Shown here one piece after another: positions 1 to 8,584 of a stretch of 64,000 bases of DNA. The translations under genes and the position numbers were made by a program. Source of the DNA: JAGRMG01 sp047975215 (GTDB taxonomy: Bacteria; Pseudomonadota; Alphaproteobacteria; Rhodobacterales; Rhodobacteraceae); the NCBI GenBank assembly GCA_047975215.1, contig JBKEDD010000088.1, forward strand, positions 1 through 64,000. Direction: 5' to 3'. A model generated the notes under the pieces. It did no database searches and had not been told where the DNA came from. It saw nothing but the letters and a program-made list of their open reading frames with translations. Position 1 is the first letter of the stretch; each line of letters begins with the position of its first letter.

Positions 1-779
<779 letters not shown>

Positions 780-797
780 GGCCTGATCACGGCCAAT

Positions 798-828
798 GCG
801 GGCCGGCCCGGATGACGGGCCGGCCCGC
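798..828 (+). promoter_or_regulatory. Perfect intercistronic hairpin between dnaK and dnaJ
   Basis: Bases 798-810 and 816-828 form a perfect 13-bp GC-only stem with a 5-nt loop (GATGA). No T-run follows, so it is not a classical intrinsic terminator. In dnaK-dnaJ operons such stems can lower dnaJ readthrough or protect the dnaK mRNA 3' end; that role is inferred here. Confidence 0.6.
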
Positions 829-855
829 TTGCTACGCGGCAAGAGGAACGATTGG

Positions 856-2004
856 ATGTCGAAACGCGACTATTACGACGTGCTTGGCGTGTCCAAAGGC
901 GCATCCGCCGACGAGATCAAGAAAGCCTACCGCAGGAAGGCCAAGGAACTGCACCCCGACCGCAACGGCGACAATCCCGACGCCGAGACGCAGTTCAAGG
1001 AAGCCAACGAAGCCTGGGAAGTCCTGAAGGACGCCGACCGGAAGGCCGCCTATGACCGGTTCGGCCATGCCGCTTTCGAAGGCGGCATGGGCGGAGGCGC
1101 GCGCCCCGGCGCCGGTTTCGGCAGCGGCGATTTCTCATCGGCCTTCTCCGATGTGTTCGACGATCTGTTCGGCGATTTCATGGGCGCCCGCGGCGGCGCC
1201 GGCGGCAAGCGCCGCGCCGCGCGCGGAGCCGACCTGCGCTATAACCTGCGCGTGACGCTGGAAGATGCCTATTCCGGCTTGCAGAAGACCATCAACGTAC
1301 CCACCGCGGTTGCCTGTTCGGCTTGCGAGGGCACCGGCGCGGAAGGCGGCGTCGAACCGACCACCTGCCCGACCTGTTCGGGCATGGGCAAGGTACGCGC
1401 GCAGCAGGGGTTCTTTACCGTCGAGCGCACCTGCCCGACCTGTTCCGGCCTGGGCCAGATCATCAAGGATCCGTGCAAGTCCTGCGGAGGCCACGGCCGG
1501 GTTCAGCGCGACCGGGCGTTGAGCGTCAACATTCCTGCCGGCGTCGAGACCGGCACCAGGATCCGCCTTGCCGGTGAGGGCGAGGCCGGGTTGCGGGGCG
1601 GACCGCCGGGGGATCTCTACATCTTCGTGGAGGTGACGCAGCACAAGCTGTTCGAGCGCGACGCGGTGAACCTTTACTGCCGGGTTCCCGTCAGCATGAC
1701 CAAGGCGGCGCTGGGCGGCGCCATCGAAGTGCCCACCATCGATGGCGGGCGCGGGCGCGTGCAGATCCCCGCCGGCAGCCAGTCGGGCCGGCAGATGCGT
1801 CTGCGCGGCAAGGGCATGCCGGCGCTTCGCGGCGGCGGCATCGGCGACATGTTCATCGAACTGGCGGTGGAAACACCGGTCAACCTGACCGGCCGCCAGA
1901 AGGAACTGCTGCGCGAATTCGACGACCTGGCCGACGACAACAACCCCGAAACCAAGTCGTTCTTTTCCTCGGTCAAGTCCTTCTGGGACAGCATGAAGGG
2001 CTGA
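856..2004 (+). CDS. dnaJ: Chaperone protein DnaJ (Hsp40)
   Basis: This 382-residue class I J-protein stimulates DnaK ATPase and delivers unfolded substrates. The N-terminal J domain carries the HPD motif at residues 33-35. A Gly/Phe-rich segment follows, then four CxxCxGxG zinc-binding repeats (CSACEGTG, CPTCSGMG, CPTCSGLG, CKSCGGHG) at about residues 154-213, then the C-terminal substrate-binding domains. The ATG at 856 begins MSKRDYYDVLGV, the canonical N-terminus; an upstream in-frame extension to 796 would cross the hairpin and has no homology. Length is typical for the family. Confidence 0.98.
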   Translation: MSKRDYYDVLGVSKGASADEIKKAYRRKAKELHPDRNGDNPDAETQFKEANEAWEVLKDADRKAAYDRFGHAAFEGGMGGGARPGAGFGSGDFSSAFSDVFDDLFGDFMGARGGAGGKRRAARGADLRYNLRVTLEDAYSGLQKTINVPTAVACSACEGTGAEGGVEPTTCPTCSGMGKVRAQQGFFTVERTCPTCSGLGQIIKDPCKSCGGHGRVQRDRALSVNIPAGVETGTRIRLAGEGEAGLRGGPPGDLYIFVEVTQHKLFERDAVNLYCRVPVSMTKAALGGAIEVPTIDGGRGRVQIPAGSQSGRQMRLRGKGMPALRGGGIGDMFIELAVETPVNLTGRQKELLREFDDLADDNNPETKSFFSSVKSFWDSMKG

Positions 2005-2052
2005 GACCGACGGCCCCCTGCCCCGGCCCTTGGCATGGGCGCGCCCGTCGCG

Positions 2053-2079
2053 CTTGAGTATTTCAGACCAGAAAGAAGC
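2053..2079 (+). repeat. Short intergenic repeat, copy 1 (CTTGAGTATTT...CCAGAAAGAAGC)
   Basis: CTTGAGTATTT at 2053-2063, a 4-nt spacer, then CCAGAAAGAAGC at 2068-2079. The same two blocks in the same orientation, with a 5-nt spacer, recur at 51759-51786. Copy 1 starts 49 bp after the dnaJ stop and ends 58 bp before radC. I do not know its function. Confidence 0.55.
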
Positions 2080-2097
2080 CGGAGTCCCGGGATTGCG

Positions 2098-2112
2098 TTA
2101 ACCATCTGTTAG
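2098..2112 (+). promoter_or_regulatory. Possible CtrA-binding site upstream of radC (one mismatch)
   Basis: TTAA, seven bases, TTAG: seven of eight bases of the CtrA consensus TTAA-N7-TTAA, 25 bp before the preferred radC start. It is one of four such sites in the window; the one at 40253-40267 is perfect. Assignment rests on the motif alone. Confidence 0.35.
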
Positions 2113-2137
2113 CGCCGCATTGGCAAGGATGGGCTTC

Positions 2138-2899
2138 ATGAACGATCATGACGCCTTTCACGAAGCCCCGTGCCTGCCCTTCGGGACCGACGAAGCCGCG
2201 GCAACGCCGCTGCCGGCCGGGCGGCTGCCCTCCTACATCGCCGATCATCGCAGACGGCTGCGCGAACGGTTCGTGGACGGTGGCGCCGGGGCGATGCCGG
2301 ACTATGAGTTGCTGGAACTGGTCCTGTTCCGGGCCATCCCGCGGCGCGACGTGAAACCGCTGGCGCGGCTGCTGATGGGTACGTTCGGAGATTTCAACCG
2401 GGTTCTGAGCGCCCCGGGCAAACGCCTTGCCGCAGTCAGGGGCGTGGGCGACGCGGTGATCACCGAGTTGAAGATCGTGGAGGCGGCGGCGCACCGGATG
2501 GCCCGGGCGAGGGTGATGCGCCGCCCGGTAATCTCGAGTTGGGATGCGGTGCTGGACTATTGCCATACGACGATGGCGCACCGCGAGACCGAGCAGTTCC
2601 GGGTGCTTTACCTTGACCGCAAGAACACGCTGATCGCGGACGAGGAGCAGGCACGCGGCACAGTCGATCATGTGCCCGTCTATCCCCGCGAAGTGGCAAA
2701 GCGGGCGCTGGAGCTGAACGCGAGCGCCCTGATCCTGGTGCACAACCATCCTTCGGGCGATCCGACGCCGTCGCAGTCCGACATCGACATGACGGCGCGC
2801 GTCCAGGCGGCCTGCACGGCACTGGATCTGACGCTGCACGATCATCTCATCATCGGCAAATCGAGGGAGCTGAGCTTTCGCGGCGAGGGGTATCTCTAG
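2138..2899 (+). CDS. radC: RadC family JAB/MPN-domain protein
   Basis: 253 residues. An N-terminal UPF0758 helix-hairpin-helix region precedes a JAB/MPN metal-binding domain with the motif HNHPSGDPTPSQSD at about residues 202-215, in which the two His and the Asp should bind zinc. The name radC is historical: no radiation-repair role is established. RadC-like proteins are linked to DNA processing and natural transformation. The start at 2138 has AAGGATGGG upstream; in-frame starts at 2120 (TTG) and 2129 (ATG) are alternatives. A CtrA-like site lies just upstream, fitting membership of a competence/gene-transfer regulon. It is convergent with the next gene. Confidence 0.93.
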   Translation: MNDHDAFHEAPCLPFGTDEAAATPLPAGRLPSYIADHRRRLRERFVDGGAGAMPDYELLELVLFRAIPRRDVKPLARLLMGTFGDFNRVLSAPGKRLAAVRGVGDAVITELKIVEAAAHRMARARVMRRPVISSWDAVLDYCHTTMAHRETEQFRVLYLDRKNTLIADEEQARGTVDHVPVYPREVAKRALELNASALILVHNHPSGDPTPSQSDIDMTARVQAACTALDLTLHDHLIIGKSRELSFRGEGYL

Positions 2900-2908
2900 C
2901 GCCTAAAT

Positions 2909-3015
2909 CGTGTCGCGTTCGGGCGGATTCGGGCATTCATCCGCCGGGCCGAGGCAGCGATTTTCGCAGAGCAACGCGTTCGGTCCGGCGGGTGAATCCG
3001 GTTGAACGCAACATG
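2909..3015. repeat. Imperfect inverted repeat between radC and the PstS-OmpA gene
   Basis: Arms at 2909-2930 and 2994-3015 match at 16 of 22 positions when one is reverse-complemented; the shared core is GCGTTC followed by CGGATTC. A smaller hairpin (GGCGGAT 2922-2928 with ATCCGCC 2939-2945) lies inside. It fills most of the convergent 118-bp gap. It could be a two-way termination structure or a degenerate repeated extragenic element; no T-run is seen. Confidence 0.35.
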
Positions 3016-3017
3016 CT

Positions 3018-4577
3018 CTACCGCACCCAGACCTCGACGCGGCGGTTTACCTGCCGGCCCCAATCGCTGTCGTCACAGGCCATCGGCAACGCCTCGCCGA
3101 AGGCATCGACACCGATCCGGACCCGGCCGGCCGGTGCGGTTTCGGCGGCTGCGAGCACCGCATCGCGCACCGCCTCGGCTCGTTTCAGCGCGATGCGGCG
3201 GTTGCCATCCGCCGGACCATCACCGTCGCTGAACCCGACGAACAGCAGTGTCCCGGCATCGTAGAGCCCGGTTTCGAGGGCCCGGGCCAATTGCTCGATA
3301 TTGGCGCGCGACTGGGCATCGGGGCGCGCCGACCCGGTTTCGAACCGGAACGACGTTGTCAGGCGGGCCATGGGCCGCATCGTCGCGATCATGCGTTGCA
3401 GTTCTTCCAGCGCCACCTCGTCGCCCGCCACTGCGATCGCGTTGGCCAGCCGGTCGCCCTGTGCATCAAGCGCGACGCGTTCCGGCGCCTGGTCGACGAA
3501 GCCGGCGCGCCGGATCACCATCTGGGCCGCCGGGCTGCGGCTGTATGCCAGAAAATCGCGCGCCAGTTTCGGCAGGCGGCGCGCCGGAAGGTAGAGAAAC
3601 ATCGGCGCGGTCAGTGGATAGTCTTCGGTCTTGATCGTGCGGCGGCTGACGGCCAGGGAAAATCCGCAATCCCCGGTGAGGATCAGGGGCCGCGCCCTGC
3701 CCGTCTCGGAGAAACTCGCCATGCCGATGGCAAAGGGGTCCACCGTCACCGCCCGCGCCAGCGCGCGGGCGCGCCGGTGGCGGGTCACGGACGGCGCCAG
3801 GGCGAGGCCGGCCGGGCGCAAAAGCCGGTCTTCGACCGCCTGCGCCAGCCCCGACCCTTCGGACGGAAGATGCAGTGAAATCGGCGCATCGGGGCCGCCG
3901 AGCGCGGACCAGTTGTCGATCTCGCCGGCAAAGACCCGCGCGAGATCAAGGGTCGATATGCGCGCCACGGGGTTGGACGCTGCAACCACCGGCACCACCG
4001 CATCCAGCGCCAGAACCCGGCTGCGGCTGGCATCGGTCATGTCGCCCAGCCCGGCCTCGCGGGCAAGGCTGCGTTCGTCTGGCCGGATTTCGCGAAGGGC
4101 CATCACCACGTCGGCCTCGTTGGCCAAAAGGTCGGCAAATCCTTCCTCGGTATTGCCGGTCCGAAACAGGAACCGCGCCGCCAGCGCCCCGGTATCCGCC
4201 CGCATCAGGAGATATTCAAAGCCGGATTCGTCCAGGGGTTCGCGGCGTGCGCGCAAGCCGTGGCGCAGCGCGAAACCCTCAACCAGGGCAGGCAACAGCA
4301 CTTCGGCCATGGTGGAAGACCCCGACAGCGCCAGTTCCGCGACGAAGTCGGTCAGGCTGGGGCAGCCGGGGCCGTCGCAGGATACGCCCGATCCGTCCAC
4401 CGTCAGTTCACCGAACCGCGTATCGACGCGGTAGAATTCGCCGTCAAAGCCCAGCAGCGTGCCAGTGATCTCGACCGCGCCATCCTGCGAAGTCAACGTC
4501 ACGTCCTGCGCCGCGGCAAAACGCGCCGGTCCGAAAAGAAGAAGTGCGGCGAAAACCGCCGCACGATACTTGCCCAT
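3018..4577 (-). CDS. Periplasmic PstS-like binding domain fused to an OmpA/MotB peptidoglycan-binding domain
   Basis: 519 residues with a signal peptide (about 1-23, cleavage after AAA). A short domain with two cysteines comes first. A phosphate-binding-protein type II fold follows (about 65-380; 'ALSGSSTMAEVLLPALVEGF' is the PstS-like phosphate loop region). The last ~110 residues form an OmpA-like domain ending in DWGRQVNRRVEVWVR, with the RRIALKRAEAVRDAVL helix typical of peptidoglycan binding. So a solute-binding module appears tethered to the cell wall. No pst transporter genes are nearby. The ligand is unknown; phosphate or another oxyanion is inferred from the fold. Confidence 0.85.
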   Translation of the reverse strand: MGKYRAAVFAALLLFGPARFAAAQDVTLTSQDGAVEITGTLLGFDGEFYRVDTRFGELTVDGSGVSCDGPGCPSLTDFVAELALSGSSTMAEVLLPALVEGFALRHGLRARREPLDESGFEYLLMRADTGALAARFLFRTGNTEEGFADLLANEADVVMALREIRPDERSLAREAGLGDMTDASRSRVLALDAVVPVVAASNPVARISTLDLARVFAGEIDNWSALGGPDAPISLHLPSEGSGLAQAVEDRLLRPAGLALAPSVTRHRRARALARAVTVDPFAIGMASFSETGRARPLILTGDCGFSLAVSRRTIKTEDYPLTAPMFLYLPARRLPKLARDFLAYSRSPAAQMVIRRAGFVDQAPERVALDAQGDRLANAIAVAGDEVALEELQRMIATMRPMARLTTSFRFETGSARPDAQSRANIEQLARALETGLYDAGTLLFVGFSDGDGPADGNRRIALKRAEAVRDAVLAAAETAPAGRVRIGVDAFGEALPMACDDSDWGRQVNRRVEVWVR

Positions 4578-4600
4578 GTCTGACCTTGGCTATCTGCGGA

Positions 4601-5557
4601 TCACTTGGCAGCGATCTTCAGGTCATCGAACAGATAATTCAACACCAGAAAGTCGCCCCGCGCCGAGCACTCGGGCACGGAAAGCACGAGGTCGCGGGTA
4701 TGCAGCCCCGACCCCGCGCGCAGCTCGAGCGATTGCGCCGCGATGTCGCGGCCGCAATTGGCGTCGGTCACTTCGGCCTCGACGCTGAGGGCGACGGTGC
4801 CCGAGGTGGGCGACGCGCCGGCGGGGAAGCTGTAGATTTCGGCCATCTGCGGCGCCAGCATGTCGGCATCGCCCAGCCGCCGCATCGATCCGGTTCCGGT
4901 CTTGCCCGGGTCGGAGCCGAACCAGACATGGCCCGGATCGCCGTAAGAGGCGCCCGGTTCCAGGGCGTGCAGTTCGAACCCGCTGTGCCCGCTCCATTGC
5001 AGTACGACGCGGTCAACCGAATCCAGCCCGGCCACCTGTGCCGTGGCGACCGCCCCCTTGCCCGTTGCAAAGGCGACGATGAACACTGCGCGCTCGCTCA
5101 GCGCGGGTATGTTCAGGGTCAGGCTGCCGGAATCGTCGGTGGTGTCGGTGAATATCATGCCGCTGTGATGGATGGTAACGCGCTCGTTGCCAAAGCACGG
5201 TGCGCTCACGGACAGATCGACGCTGGCCATCGCCGCCGGTTCGGCGCGTGCCTTGACGCCGCAATCGGCCTGTGCGCGTGTCCTGTCGCCCGCGTTCTCC
5301 AGATCGGGTGCCGGCATCGCTTTCGGCGCCTGCAGGTCCGGCTGCGCCGCGATCAGGGCAATTGCGCCGATATCCGGCGTGGCGCGCTCGTCCGGGTTTG
5401 CAAGTTCCGATGGCGCGACCACCGATTGCTGGACAGGTGAAGGCTGCGCCATGACGGCCGCCGACGTGCCGGCCCCACCCATCTGCATGAAAAATCCGGC
5501 CCCCAGCGCACAAAGCGCGGTGCCGCCAACCGTGAATACAAGCCGTTTTCTGGACAT
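4601..5557 (-). CDS. Membrane-anchored periplasmic protein of unknown function
   Basis: I do not recognise a named family. The 318-residue product starts with a positively charged N-terminus (MSRKRLVF) and one hydrophobic segment (about 6-28), then a Pro/Ala-rich linker, then a globular region with beta-rich patterning and a few cysteines (APCFGNE, DANCGRD, VPECSARG) that could form periplasmic disulfides. The ATG at 5557 was chosen over an upstream ATG at 5593 because it directly precedes the signal anchor. It lies between secA and the PstS-OmpA gene on the same strand, and a secA terminator just upstream suggests its own promoter. Confidence 0.7.
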   Translation of the reverse strand: MSRKRLVFTVGGTALCALGAGFFMQMGGAGTSAAVMAQPSPVQQSVVAPSELANPDERATPDIGAIALIAAQPDLQAPKAMPAPDLENAGDRTRAQADCGVKARAEPAAMASVDLSVSAPCFGNERVTIHHSGMIFTDTTDDSGSLTLNIPALSERAVFIVAFATGKGAVATAQVAGLDSVDRVVLQWSGHSGFELHALEPGASYGDPGHVWFGSDPGKTGTGSMRRLGDADMLAPQMAEIYSFPAGASPTSGTVALSVEAEVTDANCGRDIAAQSLELRAGSGLHTRDLVLSVPECSARGDFLVLNYLFDDLKIAAK

Positions 5558-5596
5558 GATGCGCTCCGTAACCTTTCGGTTCCGGCAAGACATCGC

Positions 5597-5624
5597 GCAA
5601 AAAGACGGCCAACATGTGGCCGCC
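5597..5624 (-). terminator. Intrinsic terminator downstream of secA
   Basis: On the minus strand a stem of about 7 bp (5617-5623 with 5605-5611, one G-U pair) is followed by five T (5599-5603). It lies about 55 bp after the secA stop and before the next minus-strand gene. Confidence 0.65.
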
Positions 5625-5657
5625 TTGCGGAGTCATTCGGGCACCCGCGGCCCGTCC

Positions 5658-5679
5658 GGCCCGTATCAGGCCCGTATCA
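5658..5679. repeat. 11-bp tandem duplication at the secA stop codon
   Basis: GGCCCGTATCA occurs twice back to back (5658-5668 and 5669-5679). The second copy contains the secA stop codon, so the duplication extends just past the coding end. It looks like a slippage product. Confidence 0.6.
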
Positions 5680-8406
5680 GGCCAGCCGGCCGTGGCAGTG
5701 CTTGAACTTCCTGCCGCTCCCGCAGGGGCATTTTTCGTTGCGTCCGGGGTTGCCCCAGGTCGACGGATCGCTTTCGACGAAATCCGGCGCCGCTTCGCCG
5801 GCGGCCACCTCGCGCGGTTCGGCGCCGCTGGCGACGGTCACGTCGGGGTTCTCCGCCCCGGCCTGCTGCTGTAGTTGCGCCTGCTGCGCGGCCATCTGCG
5901 CCAGCATCTGGCGCTGTTCCTCATCGGTCAGCGGGCGGATGCGCGCCAACTGCTGGGTCACGGTTTCGCGGAGGCTGTCCAGAAGGCGTTCGAACAGCTG
6001 GAAGCTCTCGTTCTTGTATTCGTTCAGCGGGTCGCGCTGGGCATAGCCGCGGAACCCCACCACCGAACGCAGATGTTCGAGTTTGAGCAGATGTTCGCGC
6101 CAGTTGCTGTCGATGGTCTGCAACAACACCTGCTTTTCGATGTTGCGCATGGTTTCGGGGCCGAAATCGACGGCCTTCCTGGCCATCATCTCGTCTGTTT
6201 CCTTGACAAGCCGTTCGCGGATTTGCTCGTCGTCCACGCCTTCTTCGGCGGCCCATTCCATCACCGGCACGTCCACGCCCAGCTTTTCGATGACCTGGGC
6301 ATAAAGACCTTCGGTGTTCCACTGGTCGGCATAGGTCTTGGGCGGCATGAATTCGTCCAACAGGTCGTCGATCACCTGTTCACGCATATCCTTGACGATC
6401 TCCGACAGATCCTCAGCCGCCATGATCTCACGGCGCTGGCCGAAGATCACCTTGCGCTGGTCGTTCATCACGTCATCGAACTTCAGCAGGTTCTTGCGCA
6501 TGTCGAAGTTGCGGCCCTCGACCTTCGCCTGGGCGCGTTCAAGCGACTTGTTCACCCACGGGTGAATGATCGCCTCGCCTTCCTTCATGCCCAGCGTCTT
6601 GAGCACCTTGTCAAGCCGTTCGGATCCGAAGATGCGCATCAGGTCGTCTTCGAGGCTGAGGTAGAACGAGGTTCGCCCCGGGTCGCCCTGACGGCCCGAG
6701 CGGCCGCGCAGCTGGTTGTCGATCCGGCGGCTTTCGTGGCGTTCGGAGGCCATGACGAACAGGCCCCCGGCTTCGATCACCTGTCTTTTTTCCTCGGCAT
6801 GTCCGGCCTCCTGCGCGGTGCGCAGTTCCGCCGGATCGGCGTCGGGGTTTTCGTCCAGCGCCTGCATAACCTTGAGTTCGACGTTGCCGCCAAGCTGGAT
6901 GTCGGTGCCGCGGCCCGCCATGTTGGTGGCGATCGTCACAGCGCCCAGCCGGCCGGCATCGGCCACGATCTGCGCCTCTTTCTCGTGCTGGCGGGCGTTC
7001 AGGACGTTGTGTTCGATCCCCGCCTCGGTCAGCATCCGGCTCAGCATCTCGGATTTCTCGATCGAGGTGGTGCCAAGCAGGACCGGCTGGCCCTTTTCAT
7101 GCGCCGTCTTGATCTCGTCGATCATCGCCTGGTACTTCTCGGCCGCGGTGCGAAACACGCGGTCGTCCTCGTCCACCCGGGCGATCGGCTGGTTGGTCGG
7201 CACCTCGACCACGCCCAGCCCGTAGATCTCGGCAAATTCCTCGGCCTCGGTCAGCGCGGTACCCGTCATGCCCGACAGCTTTTCGTACAGTCGGAAATAG
7301 TTCTGGAAAGTCACGCTGGCCAGGGTCACGTTTTCCGGCTGGATCTCGACGCCTTCCTTGGCCTCGATGGCCTGGTGAAGCCCTTCGGACAGACGCCGGC
7401 CCGGCATCATCCGGCCGGTGAATTCATCGACCAGCACCACTTCGCCATCGCGGACGATATAGTCCTTGTCCTTCTGGAACAGCTTGTGCGCGCGCAGCCC
7501 CTGGTTGACATGATGCACGATCGAGGTGCTCTCGGGGTCATAAAGCGTTTGCCCCTCGGGCAGCAGCCCACGCGCCATCAACTGCTTTTCGAGAAACTCG
7601 TTGCCCTCTTCGCTGAAGGTCACGGCGCGGGTTTTTTCGTCGAGTTCGTAATGTTCTTCGGACAGGCTCGGGATGACGCTGTCTATGGTGGTATAAAGGT
7701 CGGACCGGTCGTCGGCCGGACCAGAGATGATCAGCGGTGTGCGCGCCTCGTCGATCAGGATCGAGTCGACTTCGTCCACGATCGCAAAGTAATGGGTCTT
7801 CTGGAACAGTTCGCTGAGTTCCGACTTCATGTTGTCGCGCAGATAGTCGAAACCGAATTCGTTGTTGGTGCCATAGGTGATGTCGCTCTCATAGGCGGCC
7901 ATCTTCTCGGCATTGGGCATGTTCGACCAGATCACGCCGCAGGTCATGCCAAGCGCCGCGAACACCTTGCCCATCCATTCGGCGTCGCGCCTTGCCAGGT
8001 ATTCGTTGACCGTGACGACATGCACACCCTTGCCCATCAGCGCGTTCAGATAGGCCGGGAAGGTGGCCACGAGGGTCTTGCCCTCGCCCGTCTTCATCTC
8101 TGAAATATTGCCCTGGTGCAGAAAGATGCCGCCCATCAGCTGCACATCGAAGGCGCGCAGGCCCAGTGCGCGCCGTGCCCCCTCGCGACAGTTTGCAAAG
8201 GCTTCGGGCAGCAGCTTGTCCAGGCTCTCGCCGTCCTTCACGCGTTTGCGGAACTCGCTGGTCTTGTCCTTCAGCGCCTCATCGCTCAGCTTTTCGAATT
8301 CGGGTTCCAGCGCATTGATCTGGTCGATCAGCGGGCGCGTCGCCTTGATCTTGCGGTCGTTCGGCGTGCCGAACACCTTCTTGGCGAGTGTACCGATACC
8401 GAGCAT
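5677..8406 (-). CDS. secA: Preprotein translocase ATPase SecA
   Basis: 909-residue motor that pushes unfolded preproteins through SecYEG. Visible landmarks are the Walker A region (KTGEGKTLVATFP, around residue 100), Walker B with the DEAD-like motif DEVDSILIDEARTPLI, the helicase region AGRGTDIQLGG, and the C-terminal zinc-binding tail CPCGSGRKFKHCHG, which binds SecB and ribosomes. secB itself is in this window at 58.6 kb. The ATG at 8406 has a GGAGAG ribosome-binding site and gives the standard MLGIGTLAKKVFG start; an in-frame extension upstream has no homology. An intrinsic terminator follows. Confidence 0.99.
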   Translation of the reverse strand: MLGIGTLAKKVFGTPNDRKIKATRPLIDQINALEPEFEKLSDEALKDKTSEFRKRVKDGESLDKLLPEAFANCREGARRALGLRAFDVQLMGGIFLHQGNISEMKTGEGKTLVATFPAYLNALMGKGVHVVTVNEYLARRDAEWMGKVFAALGMTCGVIWSNMPNAEKMAAYESDITYGTNNEFGFDYLRDNMKSELSELFQKTHYFAIVDEVDSILIDEARTPLIISGPADDRSDLYTTIDSVIPSLSEEHYELDEKTRAVTFSEEGNEFLEKQLMARGLLPEGQTLYDPESTSIVHHVNQGLRAHKLFQKDKDYIVRDGEVVLVDEFTGRMMPGRRLSEGLHQAIEAKEGVEIQPENVTLASVTFQNYFRLYEKLSGMTGTALTEAEEFAEIYGLGVVEVPTNQPIARVDEDDRVFRTAAEKYQAMIDEIKTAHEKGQPVLLGTTSIEKSEMLSRMLTEAGIEHNVLNARQHEKEAQIVADAGRLGAVTIATNMAGRGTDIQLGGNVELKVMQALDENPDADPAELRTAQEAGHAEEKRQVIEAGGLFVMASERHESRRIDNQLRGRSGRQGDPGRTSFYLSLEDDLMRIFGSERLDKVLKTLGMKEGEAIIHPWVNKSLERAQAKVEGRNFDMRKNLLKFDDVMNDQRKVIFGQRREIMAAEDLSEIVKDMREQVIDDLLDEFMPPKTYADQWNTEGLYAQVIEKLGVDVPVMEWAAEEGVDDEQIRERLVKETDEMMARKAVDFGPETMRNIEKQVLLQTIDSNWREHLLKLEHLRSVVGFRGYAQRDPLNEYKNESFQLFERLLDSLRETVTQQLARIRPLTDEEQRQMLAQMAAQQAQLQQQAGAENPDVTVASGAEPREVAAGEAAPDFVESDPSTWGNPGRNEKCPCGSGRKFKHCHGRLA

Positions 8407-8422
8407 GTTCTCTCCAAAGGAA

Positions 8423-8447
8423 CTGTCTATGTCCGTGTGACAGACAG
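8423..8447 (-). promoter_or_regulatory. Hairpin in the secA 5' leader
   Basis: CTGTCT...AGACAG (8423-8428 with 8442-8447) plus an inner GTC/GAC form an imperfect hairpin ending 17 bp before the secA ATG. In E. coli secA translation is controlled through leader structure; a similar role here is only a possibility. Confidence 0.3.
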
Positions 8448-8584
8448 GCTTGTCCGCCGTCCGCGCAACCCATAGATACTGTGGGTGAAAGACGGTCCTG
8501 CCCCAAGGCCACAAGGCGATGTAAGGGGCAGGCCATACAGTGTCAACGCCGCGCCCCGCCGCAGCCCGCGAATACGAGGACTAC

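Noticed and set aside
5875..8103. 742-codon open frame antisense to secA
   Set aside because: Lies entirely opposite SecA, whose sequence is clearly conserved; long antisense frames are expected in GC-rich coding DNA.
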